This document shows, in pieces, positions 44,042-54,800 of a stretch of 64,000 bases of DNA (position 1 is the first letter of the stretch; each line of letters opens with the position of its first letter). The translations under genes and the position numbers were made by a program. The notes beneath the pieces were generated by a model that saw nothing but the letters and a program-made list of their open reading frames with translations, was not told the origin of the DNA and searched no databases. This DNA is from Geosiphon pyriformis (Eukaryota; Glomeromycota; Glomeromycetes; Archaeosporales; Geosiphonaceae): positions 180,109 through 244,108 of the forward strand of contig JAAOMT010000369.1 of NCBI GenBank assembly GCA_016748015.1, given 5' to 3'.

Positions 44042-44724
44042 ATGACTATAACCAGAGCAAAGAGTAAAAAAGCTGTACCTAATATCTGTCATGAGATATC
44101 TAATAAAATTTCAACCAAAAGAGCTTTCTCTGTTATAGAAGCAACTAGGCAAAACGTTTTAGAAGCCTTTTTTTTACCCAGTAATTGTGATAAGCTGCCT
44201 TTGGTAGCCACTGAAGCAACTTTCTCATTCTTAACTGGTTTCTCATCAGTCAAAATTCTCTTAAAGAGACACACTTAAGTTAGTCCCAGTGTTGCTTTCA
44301 CTTTTATTAAGAGCCCAAAAGTGTTTAATAATAGACCAGTTAACAAACTGGTTTTTTTTTCTATGGCTTCTATATCTGGTGTTGTTAGCACTTCTTCTTT
44401 AAAAAAATGGTCAAAAAGACCAAAAGTTCAGAAAAGTGGAAGCAGTCACTTGTTTTTGCTATTGTTACACCGAATCCCTTTGTGGTTCCCAATGAGATCT
44501 TAGATGAGATCTTCATAGTATTATCCAACACATTATCTAAGATGGGTCTAGATCAACTACTGGCTGTGTTGCCAAATATAGTGTCTTCTGGTAGATTATT
44601 GCTGGTTTTAGAAACAAAACAATCTCCTCCTGTTGGGTCATCTGTTTTTAAGAACTGGGCTGATCAAATAGAAACTGAATCATCTCCTTCTCTAGTTTTT
44701 GGTGCTACTTTTGGTAATGCTTAA
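44042..44724 (+). pseudogene. Half-LINE ORF1 N-terminal part
   Basis: From an ATG at 44042: TRAKSKKAVPNICHEISNKI, Lys/Thr/Ser-rich, stopping at 44276. It resumes in another frame from about 44280 and is open at 44407-44724 (FVVPNEILDEIFIVLSNTLS, ending FGNA-stop). There is no recognised domain. The corresponding parts in copy 1 lie at 40300-40790. The start ATG is shared in position with an ATA in copy 1. Confidence 0.55.
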
Positions 44725-44749
44725 AAAACTATTACTAGTCATCAAAGGT

Positions 44750-45530
44750 TTGTTGAGTGGATGGCCTTTACTTTAGTGCTACTTTTAAGATCAAATTGGT
44801 TCATGTTAAGGCTGTTTTTCAGTCAGTACATGGTTTCTTGAGTGCAAAGTCAGTGTTAAAGGACAATGTGAAGCTGTTTTGTGTGAAGTTTGTTTCTTAA
44901 GTGTCTTTAAAAGCTGCATTTTTGGTTGAGCTTACAAGTTCTGTACATTTAACCACCCTCAAAATTGCCAAGTTTTTAGTAGTTTCTGAGTTTGGCTCTC
45001 TTTCTGCTGCTGTTACACTGTGTGATGTGTCTTTGGGTGTGTCTGCTGTTGACATTAAAACAGCTCTCAGTGTTTTTGGTGTGATTACTCATGTTGTGCT
45101 GAAGTCTGCTAGCATTTGGCAGTATGTTGTAATTTATTTTGAGAATTTAATTGCTGCTACATCTGTTTTCAATTACTGGTCAGTTTTGGTGGACAAGAAT
45201 AGTGTTTAGATTCTTTCTCTTGTGAATCAACAAGAAAAAATTGTGTTTTATAATAGGTTTAAGACCAAGTTGGTCAACTTTCCTCTTAACTGTACTGTCT
45301 TTGAAATTAGTAATATGGTTTCTTAAATTGATAGTTGGTCTTGTTTTATTTTTGGTCTCCTAATTTTGGTTATCGTTTTTGCTTTGTTCTGGTTATGTTT
45401 GGCTCTCAAGCTGATTTGGATCTTGCTGTTATTAAAACTGGTACACTAAAAAAGTGCTGTATCTGATAGAAAACTCCTAGTTGTTGGCATTGTTTTCGGT
45501 GTCAAGAGATAGGCCACTTGGCCATGGACT
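44750..45530 (+). pseudogene. Half-LINE ORF1 RRM and zinc-knuckle region
   Basis: Open at 44901-45209: TSSVHLTTLKIAKFLVVSEF, then VDIKTALSVFGVITHVVLKS, IWQYVVIYFENLIAATSVF and VLVDKNSV. This is parallel to the LINE1 RRM (VHVALSKFGLIKSIKIQ, WQKAVVKFEQ, ILVGKNAV). Several stops follow, then at about 45492-45533 CFRCQEIGHLAMDY, a CX2CX4HX4C knuckle whose last Cys is Tyr. Homology to LINE1 ORF1p is moderate, so this ORF1 belongs to a sister lineage. Confidence 0.7.
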
Positions 45531-46156
45531 ATAAGGTTGCTCTACCTCCCTCTTCTAAGGCTTCCAAAATGTTTAAACCATATTTTGTCAGTTCTTTGTC
45601 TTATGCAAAGACATTTGTTCTCTCTGTTCTTTTTGAGTTTCTTCTTTTGGTGGCTTCTGCTCTTTCTGTTGCTGTTGAAGATTCTTTGGTGTTTTTTTGG
45701 CTGGCATCTCTGGAATCTGATTTGGCCAAGCTTTCTGTTTTAATTGAATCTATTGTTAAGTCTGTAAGCTCTATGGTCAAAGTTTTTAAACAATTTGTTA
45801 ATGGTGATCTGGTTTCAAGTTCTGTTTTTGGTCTCAGAGTTAATGAGGTTTTAGTTCACATCAGTATCTTTAACAGAACTGTTGATAAGTTGGAGTGAGA
45901 AGTGGTCACTCTGAAAACTGAATGTGGTTTTGAGGACATTGATATGTCTGGTCTTTATGTAAGTTTGTTATTTTTTAATGATAATATGTTTTCTAATTTG
46001 ATGTCTCTTTGGAAACATAAATCTGCTGTTATAAAGGCTAATATTTTTAAGACAGCTGAATGGTTGGTTGAATTGGTTAATAATAGTGCTACATTATTTG
46101 AAATTGTTCAAAAGATGTCTTCTTTGAATAAGTTTTCTTTTGGTGCATCAATGTAG
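45518..46156 (+). pseudogene. Half-LINE ORF1 C-terminal region
   Basis: Open at 45518-45898 and, after a single TGA, at 45902-46156 in the same frame (both starts are congruent modulo 3). SLESDLAKLSVLIESIVKSV and ISIFNRTVDKLE have heptad-like Leu/Ile/Val spacing suggestive of a coiled coil. It ends FGASM-stop just before the 3' UTR. Copy 1 has its drifted equivalent at 42650-43225. It could serve Orf1p multimerisation; that is inference. Confidence 0.6.
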
Positions 46157-46292
46157 TATAGTCTGAACTGGCTTGAGTAGCTGGTTATATGTAGAAAATA
46201 TGTGAATCACATCTAATTTAAGACTCTATATAGTCATATTGTATTAAATAGTGGTTGGGCCTTGCTTATTAAACTCTAATAAAAAAAAAAAA
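46157..46292 (+). other. Half-LINE 3' UTR and poly(A)
   Basis: GAGTAGCTGGTTATATGTAG and ATGTGAATCACATCTA parallel LINE1 CAAGTGGCTAGTTATGTGTAG and ATGCATAATTCGCATCTAG. It ends TTATTAAACTCTAAT followed by a run of about 14 A. The preserved poly(A) marks this as the youngest LINE-type insertion of the window. Confidence 0.85.
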
Positions 46293-46849
46293 AATTAATA
46301 ATTATTATTTATAATAATATAGCCAAAAAAATTTTAACAAAAAATATTATGTATAATCTTATTAACAATAATTTTATACAAAACCAAAAAAACAAATAGA
46401 AATATTAAATACTCTGATAATAAAACAGTTTTTTTTTGGATAAATTTTTTTTTAATGATTTAATTATTAATAAAAAATATAAAAACTGATTTTAAGTATA
46501 AAATAAAAAAATTTGTAATAATAAATAATGAATTTAATATAAATAGCAAAAATAAAACTTTTTTAAATTCTATTACTAAGTAGAAAAACCAACCAATTAC
46601 AAAAAAACATAATTAAAACATAATAAAATACAATAATATAAAATAATGCCAAATAATTAGTAATAATGTTAAATAATATAAAATAACATAAAATAAATAA
46701 TATAGAATATTAACTATTTTATAATATATATATATATATACAAGTAAAAAAAAATCTTTTATTGTAGATTTAATCTTAAAAATCAGTATTTAAGAAATTT
46801 TCTCTGGACGGAAAATCCAAGATGCACATCTCACTTTGAGCCTTAAGCA
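46293..46849. other. AT-rich intergenic region upstream of RRP15
   Basis: A/T-rich with a short AT run at 46722-46741. Composition changes abruptly at about 46800 (TTTCTCTGGACGGAAAATCC), where CG dinucleotides reappear; the RRP15 promoter and 5' UTR are presumably in the last 100 bases. No defined promoter motif was recognised. Confidence 0.5.
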
Positions 46850-47901
46850 ATGATGCAAAGAGCGAAACGAAGAAGGGTCGAAAAGGAAGTCAAGAATGCA
46901 AAAGACAAAGCCTTTGTAAAAGGCAAAGGGTCTTTAGATTTAGAGAGCGACAAATCTCAAGAACAGGTTGAGAAAGAGCAAAACTCTCAAACGTCAGAAA
47001 GCAATGACTCTGGGCAAGAGGAAAAAGATTCAGACTCTAAACAAGAAGAAATTGGGAAAGAAGTCAGTTCAATCCAATATGGCGGTTAAGTAGCAGATAA
47101 CTTATGATTGAAGTTTTTTCTCTAAAAACTTATGTATTATTTAAAGCTAATAAGTTGAAATTAATAGACCAATCGAAGGAAAAGGAGGATAATAGTGAGT
47201 CAGAGGATTTCCAAGAAGAAAGTGATTACGATTCTGAAGAGATTTTAGCCCTAAAAAGTTGTATCGAAACAAATTTCGCTTTCCCAAAAATTGTTGGCCT
47301 TTCCGTTCAATAAACTTACATCGATTTAAGAAAATCATTAGAAAGAAAAAAATCAACCAAAAAGACTACTGCTGACTTTTCTGAAGCGATGAACAAAATT
47401 TTATCGAGCCAGGTCAAGGTGGCAGATAAACAGGTAATTTTACCTAAGCATCATTTATTTATTGATCATAAGTGACGAGAAGAAAAAATTTTATTCTTTT
47501 TCTCTTAAAATCTTGAAATCAGTTACCGATTTTGTCGAGATCTAAAGGGATAGAAAAGAGAATCGACGAGAAAAGGCTTGAATATCGTGCTCGAAAAGTT
47601 CTGAATATCGAAAATAAAAAATTGGCCTCGAAGGATCGTGTTAAAGGCAATTTTACAACACCCGATCAAGAACGTAAACTAAGAAAGATTGGGACACGAG
47701 GAGGTATGTTTTTGTTTTATTTTAATCGGCTTGGTGCGATTGACAATCTCATTAGATTTGAATTTAGTTGTGACATTGTTCAACGCTATACGGGAGGCTC
47801 AAAAAGCTGCAGAAGAAGTAGTTGAAGCCGTAGGTGGTCAAAACAAGCTAACCACCAGACAAGCCAAAGATCGTGAGCTATCAAATTATTTTCTGTCTTA
47901 A
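46850..47901 (+). CDS. RRP15: Ribosomal RNA-processing protein RRP15, five exons
   Basis: Nucleolar pre-60S assembly factor needed for 27S pre-rRNA processing (family knowledge). Proposed exons 46850-47084, 47147-47257, 47342-47433, 47523-47703 and 47768-47901 join in frame to 250 codons plus TAA. The N-terminal half is basic, then acidic and low-complexity. The conserved C-terminal domain starts at ADFSEAMNKILSSQ and continues LPILSRSKGIEKRIDEKRLE, YRARKVLNIENKKL, ERKLRKIGTRG, then VVTLFNAIREAQKAAEE. Donors include GTTAAGT, GTAATT and GTATGT. The second intron (47258-47341) is inferred to remove an in-frame TAA at 47311; its donor GTTGTA is weak, so a disruption there cannot be excluded. ATG at 46850 is one of two adjacent ATGs. 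Confidence 0.87.
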
Positions 47902-48974
47902 AATAAAATAAAAAATTTTAACGAACCATTTATTATTATGACCTAGTTGCTACAATGTCAAAGTCCACTTTCCTTGACATATTAAAAGGCGGGAGAAGTT
48001 GAAGAACGATGTTTATAGAATCGCTTGATTATTTAACTCAAAGCTTTATCATGATGCCTATATTTGATTGGATCGTTTTAATCGTATAACAGTATCATTT
48101 TCAATGAAGCTGTGTATTACAGGTAAGAAATATTCAAGCAAGCATTTTATTTGACCGTTTCCACATCCTGCTTATTGTTTTTAGGACAGATTCCTCTAAA
48201 ATAGTTTTTACTATCTCATTCCTTCATCTTGTACAAGCAAGCAGGTCCGTTAAAACAGTTTTTATAAGGCTCACTAGCTGGACGAGAAAAGTGAGTTTTT
48301 ATATCGAAAGAATCCAAGTTTTAGATTAATGGGGCTTCTATAGTTTCGCTTCTTACGAGAATACAACTTATATTGTTAAACAAATATTCGAAAACCTTGT
48401 GTTGGTTCCTTTACTTTCCAATTAATTGGATCCATTATTCTGAAAGCTTATCAAATCATACGGAAATTCCTGTAGCACGAAAAGAATCTTGGTCTATCTA
48501 TTCGGTCAGTTCAACATTATCTGGTAGAAATTGTAGGTCAATAATACTGTTTGCAATATCAGATAATATGACCATTCAACCGTTTCAAGTAAAAGATAGC
48601 GAGATTTTATCTGAGATATTGAAGAGGGGTATTATATTATTTTACAAATAATAGGTGAGACGCATTTCCAAGCTCAAAAGTTGAAGCTTTTATGAAGGAA
48701 ATATAAATAATCTAAAGGCTCCTAAGAGAAGTAAATTGGATACTGTATCAAATAGCAATATCGTATGAATAAAAGTTAGGGTCTCAAAGAATCATCTTTG
48801 AAATATTCCCAATCGTAAGATAAGAGGAATAGATAGTAAGCTACTAGGAAGACATTCATTCCAGAGAGCACCTGATCATCCAGGAAAATAAGAACTTTTC
48901 CTCGAAAACATAGACCTTTGAAAAGAGTAAAACTGAATTCAGGAAATAAAATCTAATAAAATTTTAGTATTTGC
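47902..48974. other. Interval between the RRP15 and ATG29 3' ends, with coding-like patches
   Basis: About 1.07 kb between two convergent genes. Composition is like the genes, not the repeats. A + strand ORF at 48373-48651 (92 codons, SNHTEIPVARKESW and IQPFQVKDSEILSEILKR) and short coding-like stretches around 48110-48340 (a GTAAGA...TTTTTAG pair at about 48122-48183 could be an intron) are seen. There is no known domain. It could be a decayed gene, an unrecognised gene with introns, or long 3' UTRs. Confidence 0.35.
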
Positions 48975-51052
48975 TTACATTCGGGAGCCTCCAAAATTGG
49001 ATGACATTATTGCGTCTTCAAGAGCAGATCGTGTAACAGAAGAATCTTCTAATTAAGGCAATAAAAATAGATAGGTTATGAAAATATAGGATACAATTCA
49101 TATTTCCTGGAAGACCATGTTTTTGATACCTGATATATCGCTAAACGAAGAACCCATCGAATTAGGGCCGCTTATAGTTTCGGAAACTGCAGCGGCAGGA
49201 GTTTTACCGGTCGAGCTACTGCTAAATGCTGCAAAGTGATAAACTTACTGAGTAACACTTAATAAAATATTCTTACTCTCAACTAATTAATCGCTCAACT
49301 TTTACCAGCATCCAGTGCAGGTGAAGATTTTACGTTTGGCTGGGGGCTTTTTCCTGAATTAACCATAGGGGCTCTAGGGCGATGAATATCGAAATTATTC
49401 TTGACATGGATGTTTGATTGACTAACTTTTTTGGGACTATTTGAATGGAGATTTTCTGAACTTCCAATAGCTCCTACTACTCCAAGCGGCAAAAAGGCAG
49501 CAACTCCTTGCAACTTTTTTAATCGATCACTAAAGGATGCAGCAATGCTTTGTTCTATAATACTGCTTTTTGATTCTTGATAATCTTCATCGTTTTCATC
49601 ATCCGGGCTTAAATCGTCTAATTGAAGGCTTCGGCTAGGATCGTCAGCCTCAGTATCTTCGTCTTCATTGTAAGATAATTTATTATGTAAATCTTGAGCG
49701 AGGGCATTCAAAGATGAAGCTGACGTCTCAAATGACGTTGTAGCAGCAGACTCAGATTCTATTGTTGAAAGTGTAGTAATATATGAGTTCTGTGTGGTGA
49801 TTGGTCTGAGGTTTGATGTAATTTGGTCAGCAGGAGTAATGGTAGATACTGAAGACGCGGTAGAAATTGGACGTCTCGAATATGAAGTTGAATTAACGTA
49901 TGAAGGAAGACCTGAATTAAGTGGATTAAAGGGTGTTTTGTTCGAGGTGCCTGTAGCATATTATTACAGGTAGAATAGAAAGATTCGCATAAATTTAATG
50001 TTTGGTATTGTGGAGAAAGATTTGAACCCGAACCTTGGTATGTCAAGTTAGGATCATATACAGAATCTCCGAGGGGTGTGTTAAGTGATGACGAAGAAGA
50101 TCCGATGGGAACCTTCTGCCCACTCGTAAAACTGCCGAGCCGTGCATTATCTTGCATGACTGTATTCCCAGTATTACCACGAGAGAGGATGTAAGACTGC
50201 TCTCTGATGGATCCTGATGACGAGGATCTCGGATTACCTAATAAGACGTAATTAGGTTCAATTTTATTAATGCACAAAGATTGATAGAATGGCATCCAAT
50301 CCGTTTAAGAAGATATTACCTTCATTAGTATCAGATAGAGAACCTTTTGTTAACGAAGCTCGACTTGAGGCTCTTGGGGGATTTACCGGATCACTAATAT
50401 CCAAATTGGATGTCTTAGTGAAAGAAGCCCTACTAGAAGCTCGTGTACGAGTTGGTAGATCATTTCCGTCTAAAGCAGGCACTTTCGTCAATGATGCCCT
50501 GCTGGAAGCTCGCGGGGAATTAGATCCAGCACCTATTGCAGCTAGATTTCCGCTACTATTACTAGCACTAAGAACTTCTCCCCTTCGCAATTGTGCTTGA
50601 ACACCTCGCAGTTGGGTTTCATACAAGAAAGCTGCATGTCGTAAAAGATAGGGTATTGGAACATTTAAAAGTCGCGAAGCTAGATTCCCTATTTTATTAT
50701 AAAATCAAGTAAAATGAAACTTTGTCAGAATATCAATTGTAAATAACATATGGAAGATGATCAATGGCTTTTTTCTGCTATAAAATGACTTCAAGTTGAA
50801 TGACAAATTTCAACAAACTTACTAACAATCAATGCTCTGTCGTTTATTTTGGGTTAAAATTTCCCATAACTTTTGCTCCATAGCCTCAGTCCATATAATC
50901 TATGAAGGACGTTATAAAATTTAAACCGTTAGAGAATTTGGCATCAAACTTGGAATAAAAAACAAGTAACTCACAGAGGTTGGTTCGATAAACCCTGGTG
51001 GTCTCCGATAAGGAAGACGAATTATCACATGTAAAGGCTCTTCTGAAGACAT
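48975..51052 (-). CDS. ATG29: Autophagy-related protein 29, seven exons
   Basis: Subunit of the Atg17-Atg31-Atg29 scaffold that recruits Atg1 at the phagophore assembly site (family knowledge). Exons on the minus strand: 51052-50975, 50899-50827, 50688-50320, 50237-50034, 49950-49306, 49228-49130 and 49048-48975. They join in frame to 513 codons plus TAA. The N-terminal domain is clear: HVIIRLPYRRPPGFIEPTS, WTEAMEQKLWEILTQ, IDWNLASRLLNVPIPYLLRH, AAFLYETQLRGVQAQLRR. A long Ser-rich disordered middle has three RASSRAS(L/F)TK repeats. The end is SSFSDIS then SVTRSALEDAIMSS, the conserved C-terminal helix. Introns are 75-138 nt; donors GTGAGT, GTTAGT, GTAATA, GTTCGG (weak), GTAAAA and GTATCA. Confidence 0.9.
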
Positions 51053-51794
51053 TACTATAAAGCTTACTTCACAGAAATGTACTTTTAAGCATAAAATTGG
51101 ATAGATGCCCCAATTTCATAAAAGAATTCAGGGATCAAACCTGCTATTGGTCAATAAGTTTATTTGATATTTTGAATATATAGCTTCATTAGAAGAAATA
51201 AAAAACGGTTTCTTTTGTTGTTTCTTAAACAGAAAAGATTATGTGACAAAACAAGAATGAAATGGATAATAATTATACCACAATAAATAATTGTTCCAAT
51301 AAATAAGAATTTAAATATTAATAGTAAATAAATAAACCATTTTTGATTTTTACAATGACATTTTTTAAAACTGCGTCACATTTGAAAATTAATTATACAC
51401 TTTTTATAAAATTACTTAACAAAATAATTTTTTTTTAGATTTTTAAAGTACAATTATAAAAACCATAATAAGATTTACACATATTTAAAATATTGAAATA
51501 TTACAATTATTATAAAATGTTGAATTAAATCTTATAATTTTAAAACATATAAATGTAGTTTTAAATAATATAAATTATGTATATTACATATAAATACTTT
51601 AAAACAAATAATAAAAAAATTTCAAAAGAAAAAAACCCAACTTTTATATTTTTAACAACTTTTTTTCTTTTTAAATAACATATTAAAGACAATTTTAATG
51701 TTATTATAATTATTATTAAAAGTTTAAAATTTTTTAAAAACAAACCAATAACAAAGCTATTGTTTTTTGTTACTATTTTACTTTTTTTTAATGG
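51053..51794. other. ATG29 upstream region and AT-rich stretch
   Basis: The first 100-200 bases upstream of the ATG29 start (51053 to about 51250) have gene-like composition and presumably hold its promoter. From about 51270 the sequence is almost pure A/T up to element C. No match to the LINE5 sequence beyond element C could be recognised here. Confidence 0.5.
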
Positions 51795-52665
51795 TGTTAC
51801 AGGTGATTATTTGGGGTCTCAAATCCAATAAAAAACCTGCAACTTGGTGCTCAGTAGCTAAATTATGTTGGTAATATCTGAAGGTTTTTATAATCTGAAG
51901 ATTTTGGGTTGGAGTTCTTTGTATAATAGACAGAAATTCAATAGTTGTTTTATTAGTAGCCTTCTGGAATCACAATTCTGTCAAATTTTTTTTTTCAGTG
52001 TGGTGACCAGTTTATTTTGGCAGTTGTGCCCATCTAGTAAGCTATCTGTAAATTCTTTAATTGTTATACCCTTCCTTTGGAGTTTTTTACCAGACTATTC
52101 TTAATATTAATAACTTAGTGTTTAATCCTTAATCAATTAATAAACAACAAAAAAAATAAAAATACAAAAAAAATCAAAGAAATAAAATGTAAGCCAAGGT
52201 AATAAAGTTAGTATCTCATTAATAGCTGTGATCAAGAGCTATTGTTTCAGTGTAATCAAGTATTCAATATTATTAACATAAAGTATTGATAGTGGAAAAA
52301 GAGATTTAGATAGTAAATAATTATTTATTGATATTAATAATTCTAATAGAGATGTGTTAATAGGAAGATCTTAGTAATTATTCTGTTTTTTTGCTTTTAA
52401 TACTCTTACTATATATACCTAATTTAGATTTTATAAGATTGCTTATATTTCTGAGCAATATACTATAATTTCTTGAACAATGCTCACATTGTTAAGCAAT
52501 GTGCCCTAATTTTCTAATATTGTTCTACATTGCTGAGCAATGTGCTGTAATTTCTAATATTGCTCTACATTATTGAGCAATGTGTTTATATGCTAACTAC
52601 TATTCTCCTATTAGTCTATCTGTTTTTCTACTATTTTTCTTTATATGTTTTTTTTATAAGTAATA
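51795..52665 (-). repeat. Element C 3' LTR
   Basis: TGTTACAGGTGATT to AAGTAATA. Tandem dyad units ACATTGCTGAGCAATGTG alternate with CTGTAATTTCTAATATTG at about 52440-52590 in U3. The TATATATAG box is on the minus strand at about 52408-52416. Confidence 0.92.
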
Positions 52666-53345
52666 TTATCTCTTCCTTTTAATATTGAGCTCTGTTGAAA
52701 TTTTCACTTTGAATTAAGTCTAATACTTTTTTTTCTAATACTGTTTGTTTAACTTTGTTTCTTATATCTTTGATTTGTGCATTGTTCATTCTTCTTCATT
52801 GGTTAATAATGATTGTTTTTATGTCAGAGTGTAACTATATTTCTGAATAATTTTAAAATATTGTGTGTAGTCAATAGATTGTTCTAATGTGCAATGTTAA
52901 ATTTGTCTTTTTTCTGATAATATTTTCAATATTCTGTATTATTTTTTGATTAAATATTCTTTTGGCTTTATTAAGATATAATTTCTGAATGTTCAACTTT
53001 TGTTCTAATTGATAGTAGCAGTATAGTATTGGAAGTTGTTTTGTCCATTGTTTCCAATTTTTTTTTGAAAGTTTTTCTGTTAGAACCATGATAGGTATTT
53101 TTCCAAAAGTGTTCTTTATTTTTTCTACTATTTTATCCGACCAGTTTCTTGATTGTTTTTGTGGTTACTGGTATAATGTACTTTTTTCTTTTTGTTTGGT
53201 GTTTTAATAACAGATTGTTTAATAATTGATAATAATTTTCATGTTTAATTGCTATTAACTTAAGACCTAAAACAATTGTTGAGCTAAAATGTGAATATAA
53301 TCTGGTATTTCCATTTTTTTTGTTGCTTTTGTTATGTATACTATG
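52666..53345 (-). pseudogene. Element C accessory ORF X
   Basis: Uninterrupted equivalent of X in element A. After integrase comes ITKATKKMEIPDYIHILAQQ, then text with TAA/TAG in Gln/Trp positions, then the open frame 53089-52871 (KNWKQWTKQLPILYCYYQLE, QKLNIQKLYLNKAKRIFNQK, KTNLTLHIRTIY). Towards the polypurine tract comes RRMNNAQIKDIRNKVKQTVL. It matches A almost residue for residue and B in the PI.YYY and LN..L blocks. There is no membrane or secretion signal and no known motif. Confidence 0.62.
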
Positions 53346-54800
53346 TTTTTATATACTCTTTTGGTTGTTTAATTTGATGTGTTTGGTTTAATAATTATGA
53401 TTGGTTTCAGATCTCATGAAATCTCATCTGGTTAGACTAGTATTTGTTGTATTTCCAGTTGTGAAATATTATTAGTAGATGATGATACTATATATTGATA
53501 TAGTTTCAGTCAATTATTATGTGCTGTTTTGGCTAAAATTTTGTTGTTTTATCTTAATTTATAAGCTTTATTTCCTAGAATTTTTTTTATGTAAAATGGT
53601 TCATCTCATTTGGGATCAAATTTTCCATTTCATTGTTTTTCCACTTTGGTACAATGTAAAAATACTTTGTTTCTAATCCTGAATTTAACTGGTTTATTTA
53701 GTAGTTAGTTATTATGTATTTTTTTTTGTTTTTTTTGTGACTTTTAAATATTATCAACTGTTCTTTATTATTTGTTTTCTAGTGTTTCTATTAAGTCATA
53801 TGTTTTTTTCAACAATGTTTCTTGGAAATTATCTTCTGTTATTAGTTCAGTTAAATATGTGTTGACTTTTATTTTTACTGGTAATATTGTTGTTCTACTG
53901 TATACTAATTCAAATGGTATTGCTTGTGAAATGTCTTGCTTCATTATTTGATAAGCAAATAATACTGATAATATAAACAAATCCCATTTGTCTTGATTTT
54001 TTTGGCTGATTTTGACAATTACTTCACACAATGTTCTATTGAATTTTTTGATTAAGCCATTAGTTTATGGATGATATGGTAATAATAATGGTTTTTTTAT
54101 TCCAAATTTTTGACTTAATTCTGCTAATGTTCTATTCACAAAGTAAGTTTTTTGGTCAGATAGTAATTTTTTTGGGCATCTATATTAACAAATCAAATCT
54201 TGATGAATGAATTTGGCAACAAATTTTGCATCTGCTTTTTGAATGGCTTTTGCTTCTAACCACTTAGTAAAATAATCCATGACTACTGCAATATATTTGT
54301 TTCTTCTGTTGGTTATTGTTAATGGTCTAACTAAGTTAATCTCAATACAATCAAACAGTTGTCTTACTTTAATTGGTCTCAGTAGTTTACTGGGTTTTGT
54401 TCCTCCTCTTTTCTGACAAGCATCACAATTTCACACATATTAAATAATGTCTGGATACATTGATGACCAATAATATTCTTTTCTGGTTCTTTTTATGATT
54501 GCTTTTTTGTGAAAATGTCTTGCTGTTGGATCAAAGTGCATGTTGAATAATATTGTTTTTTTCTTTGGTTTTGTTATTACTCTGGTTGGTTGATCTGAAT
54601 TCTTTCTGTTTTTCCAATAAAGTATATTTTGGTAAGTGATAAAATATTTGGACTGTTGTTTAATATGGTTTTGTTCTTTTTGAAATAATTTCTCCTTAAA
54701 CTGTTGAGTATTTATAAAATATTGAAATTGTTGATATTTTTGTGTATTCATCTTTGTTATATTTTTGGATTGAAATGTTCTTAAATTTGTCTCATCCATG
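53346..54800 (-). pseudogene. Element C integrase
   Basis: Zinc part open at 54799-54440: FNMHFDPTARHFHKKAIIKR (His pair), then VCNCDACQKRGGTK-like text. Core: first Asp degraded in the IEINLVRPLTI-like stretch (the usual IDLIGPL shows an Asn for Asp), second Asp near LLSDQKTYF, and YHP-stop-TNGLIKKFNRTL, where Glu is Lys. Then open 54031-53768: CEVIVKISQKNQDKWDLFIL. The C-terminal barrel is at 53346-53700. Multiple C-to-T and G-to-A changes; inactive. Confidence 0.82.

Larger units (their letters stand above)
44010..46290 (+). mobile_element. Half-LINE copy 2 (younger): ORF1-only LINE derivative
   Basis: Contains an N-terminal region, an RRM-like domain, a CCHC-like knuckle, a leucine-rich C-terminal region and then directly the LINE 3' UTR with a poly(A) tract (46278-46292). 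No endonuclease, RT or RNase H sequence is present. Copy 1 has the same two ends and the same content, so this is a defined short element rather than a chance deletion. The shared 3' tail suggests mobilisation by the full LINE's RT. Loosely comparable to mammalian HAL1. Confidence 0.8.

Noticed and set aside
47902-48974. tRNA or other small RNA gene between RRP15 and ATG29
   Set aside because: No A/B box pair or cloverleaf was found by eye.
50289-50600. Plus-strand ORF of 103 codons at 50289-50600
   Set aside because: Antisense of ATG29 exon 3, whose identity and splicing are well supported.
52440-52590. Tandem units in the LTR as a CRISPR array
   Set aside because: Units are dyads without regular unique spacers and lie in LTR U3 of a eukaryotic retroelement.
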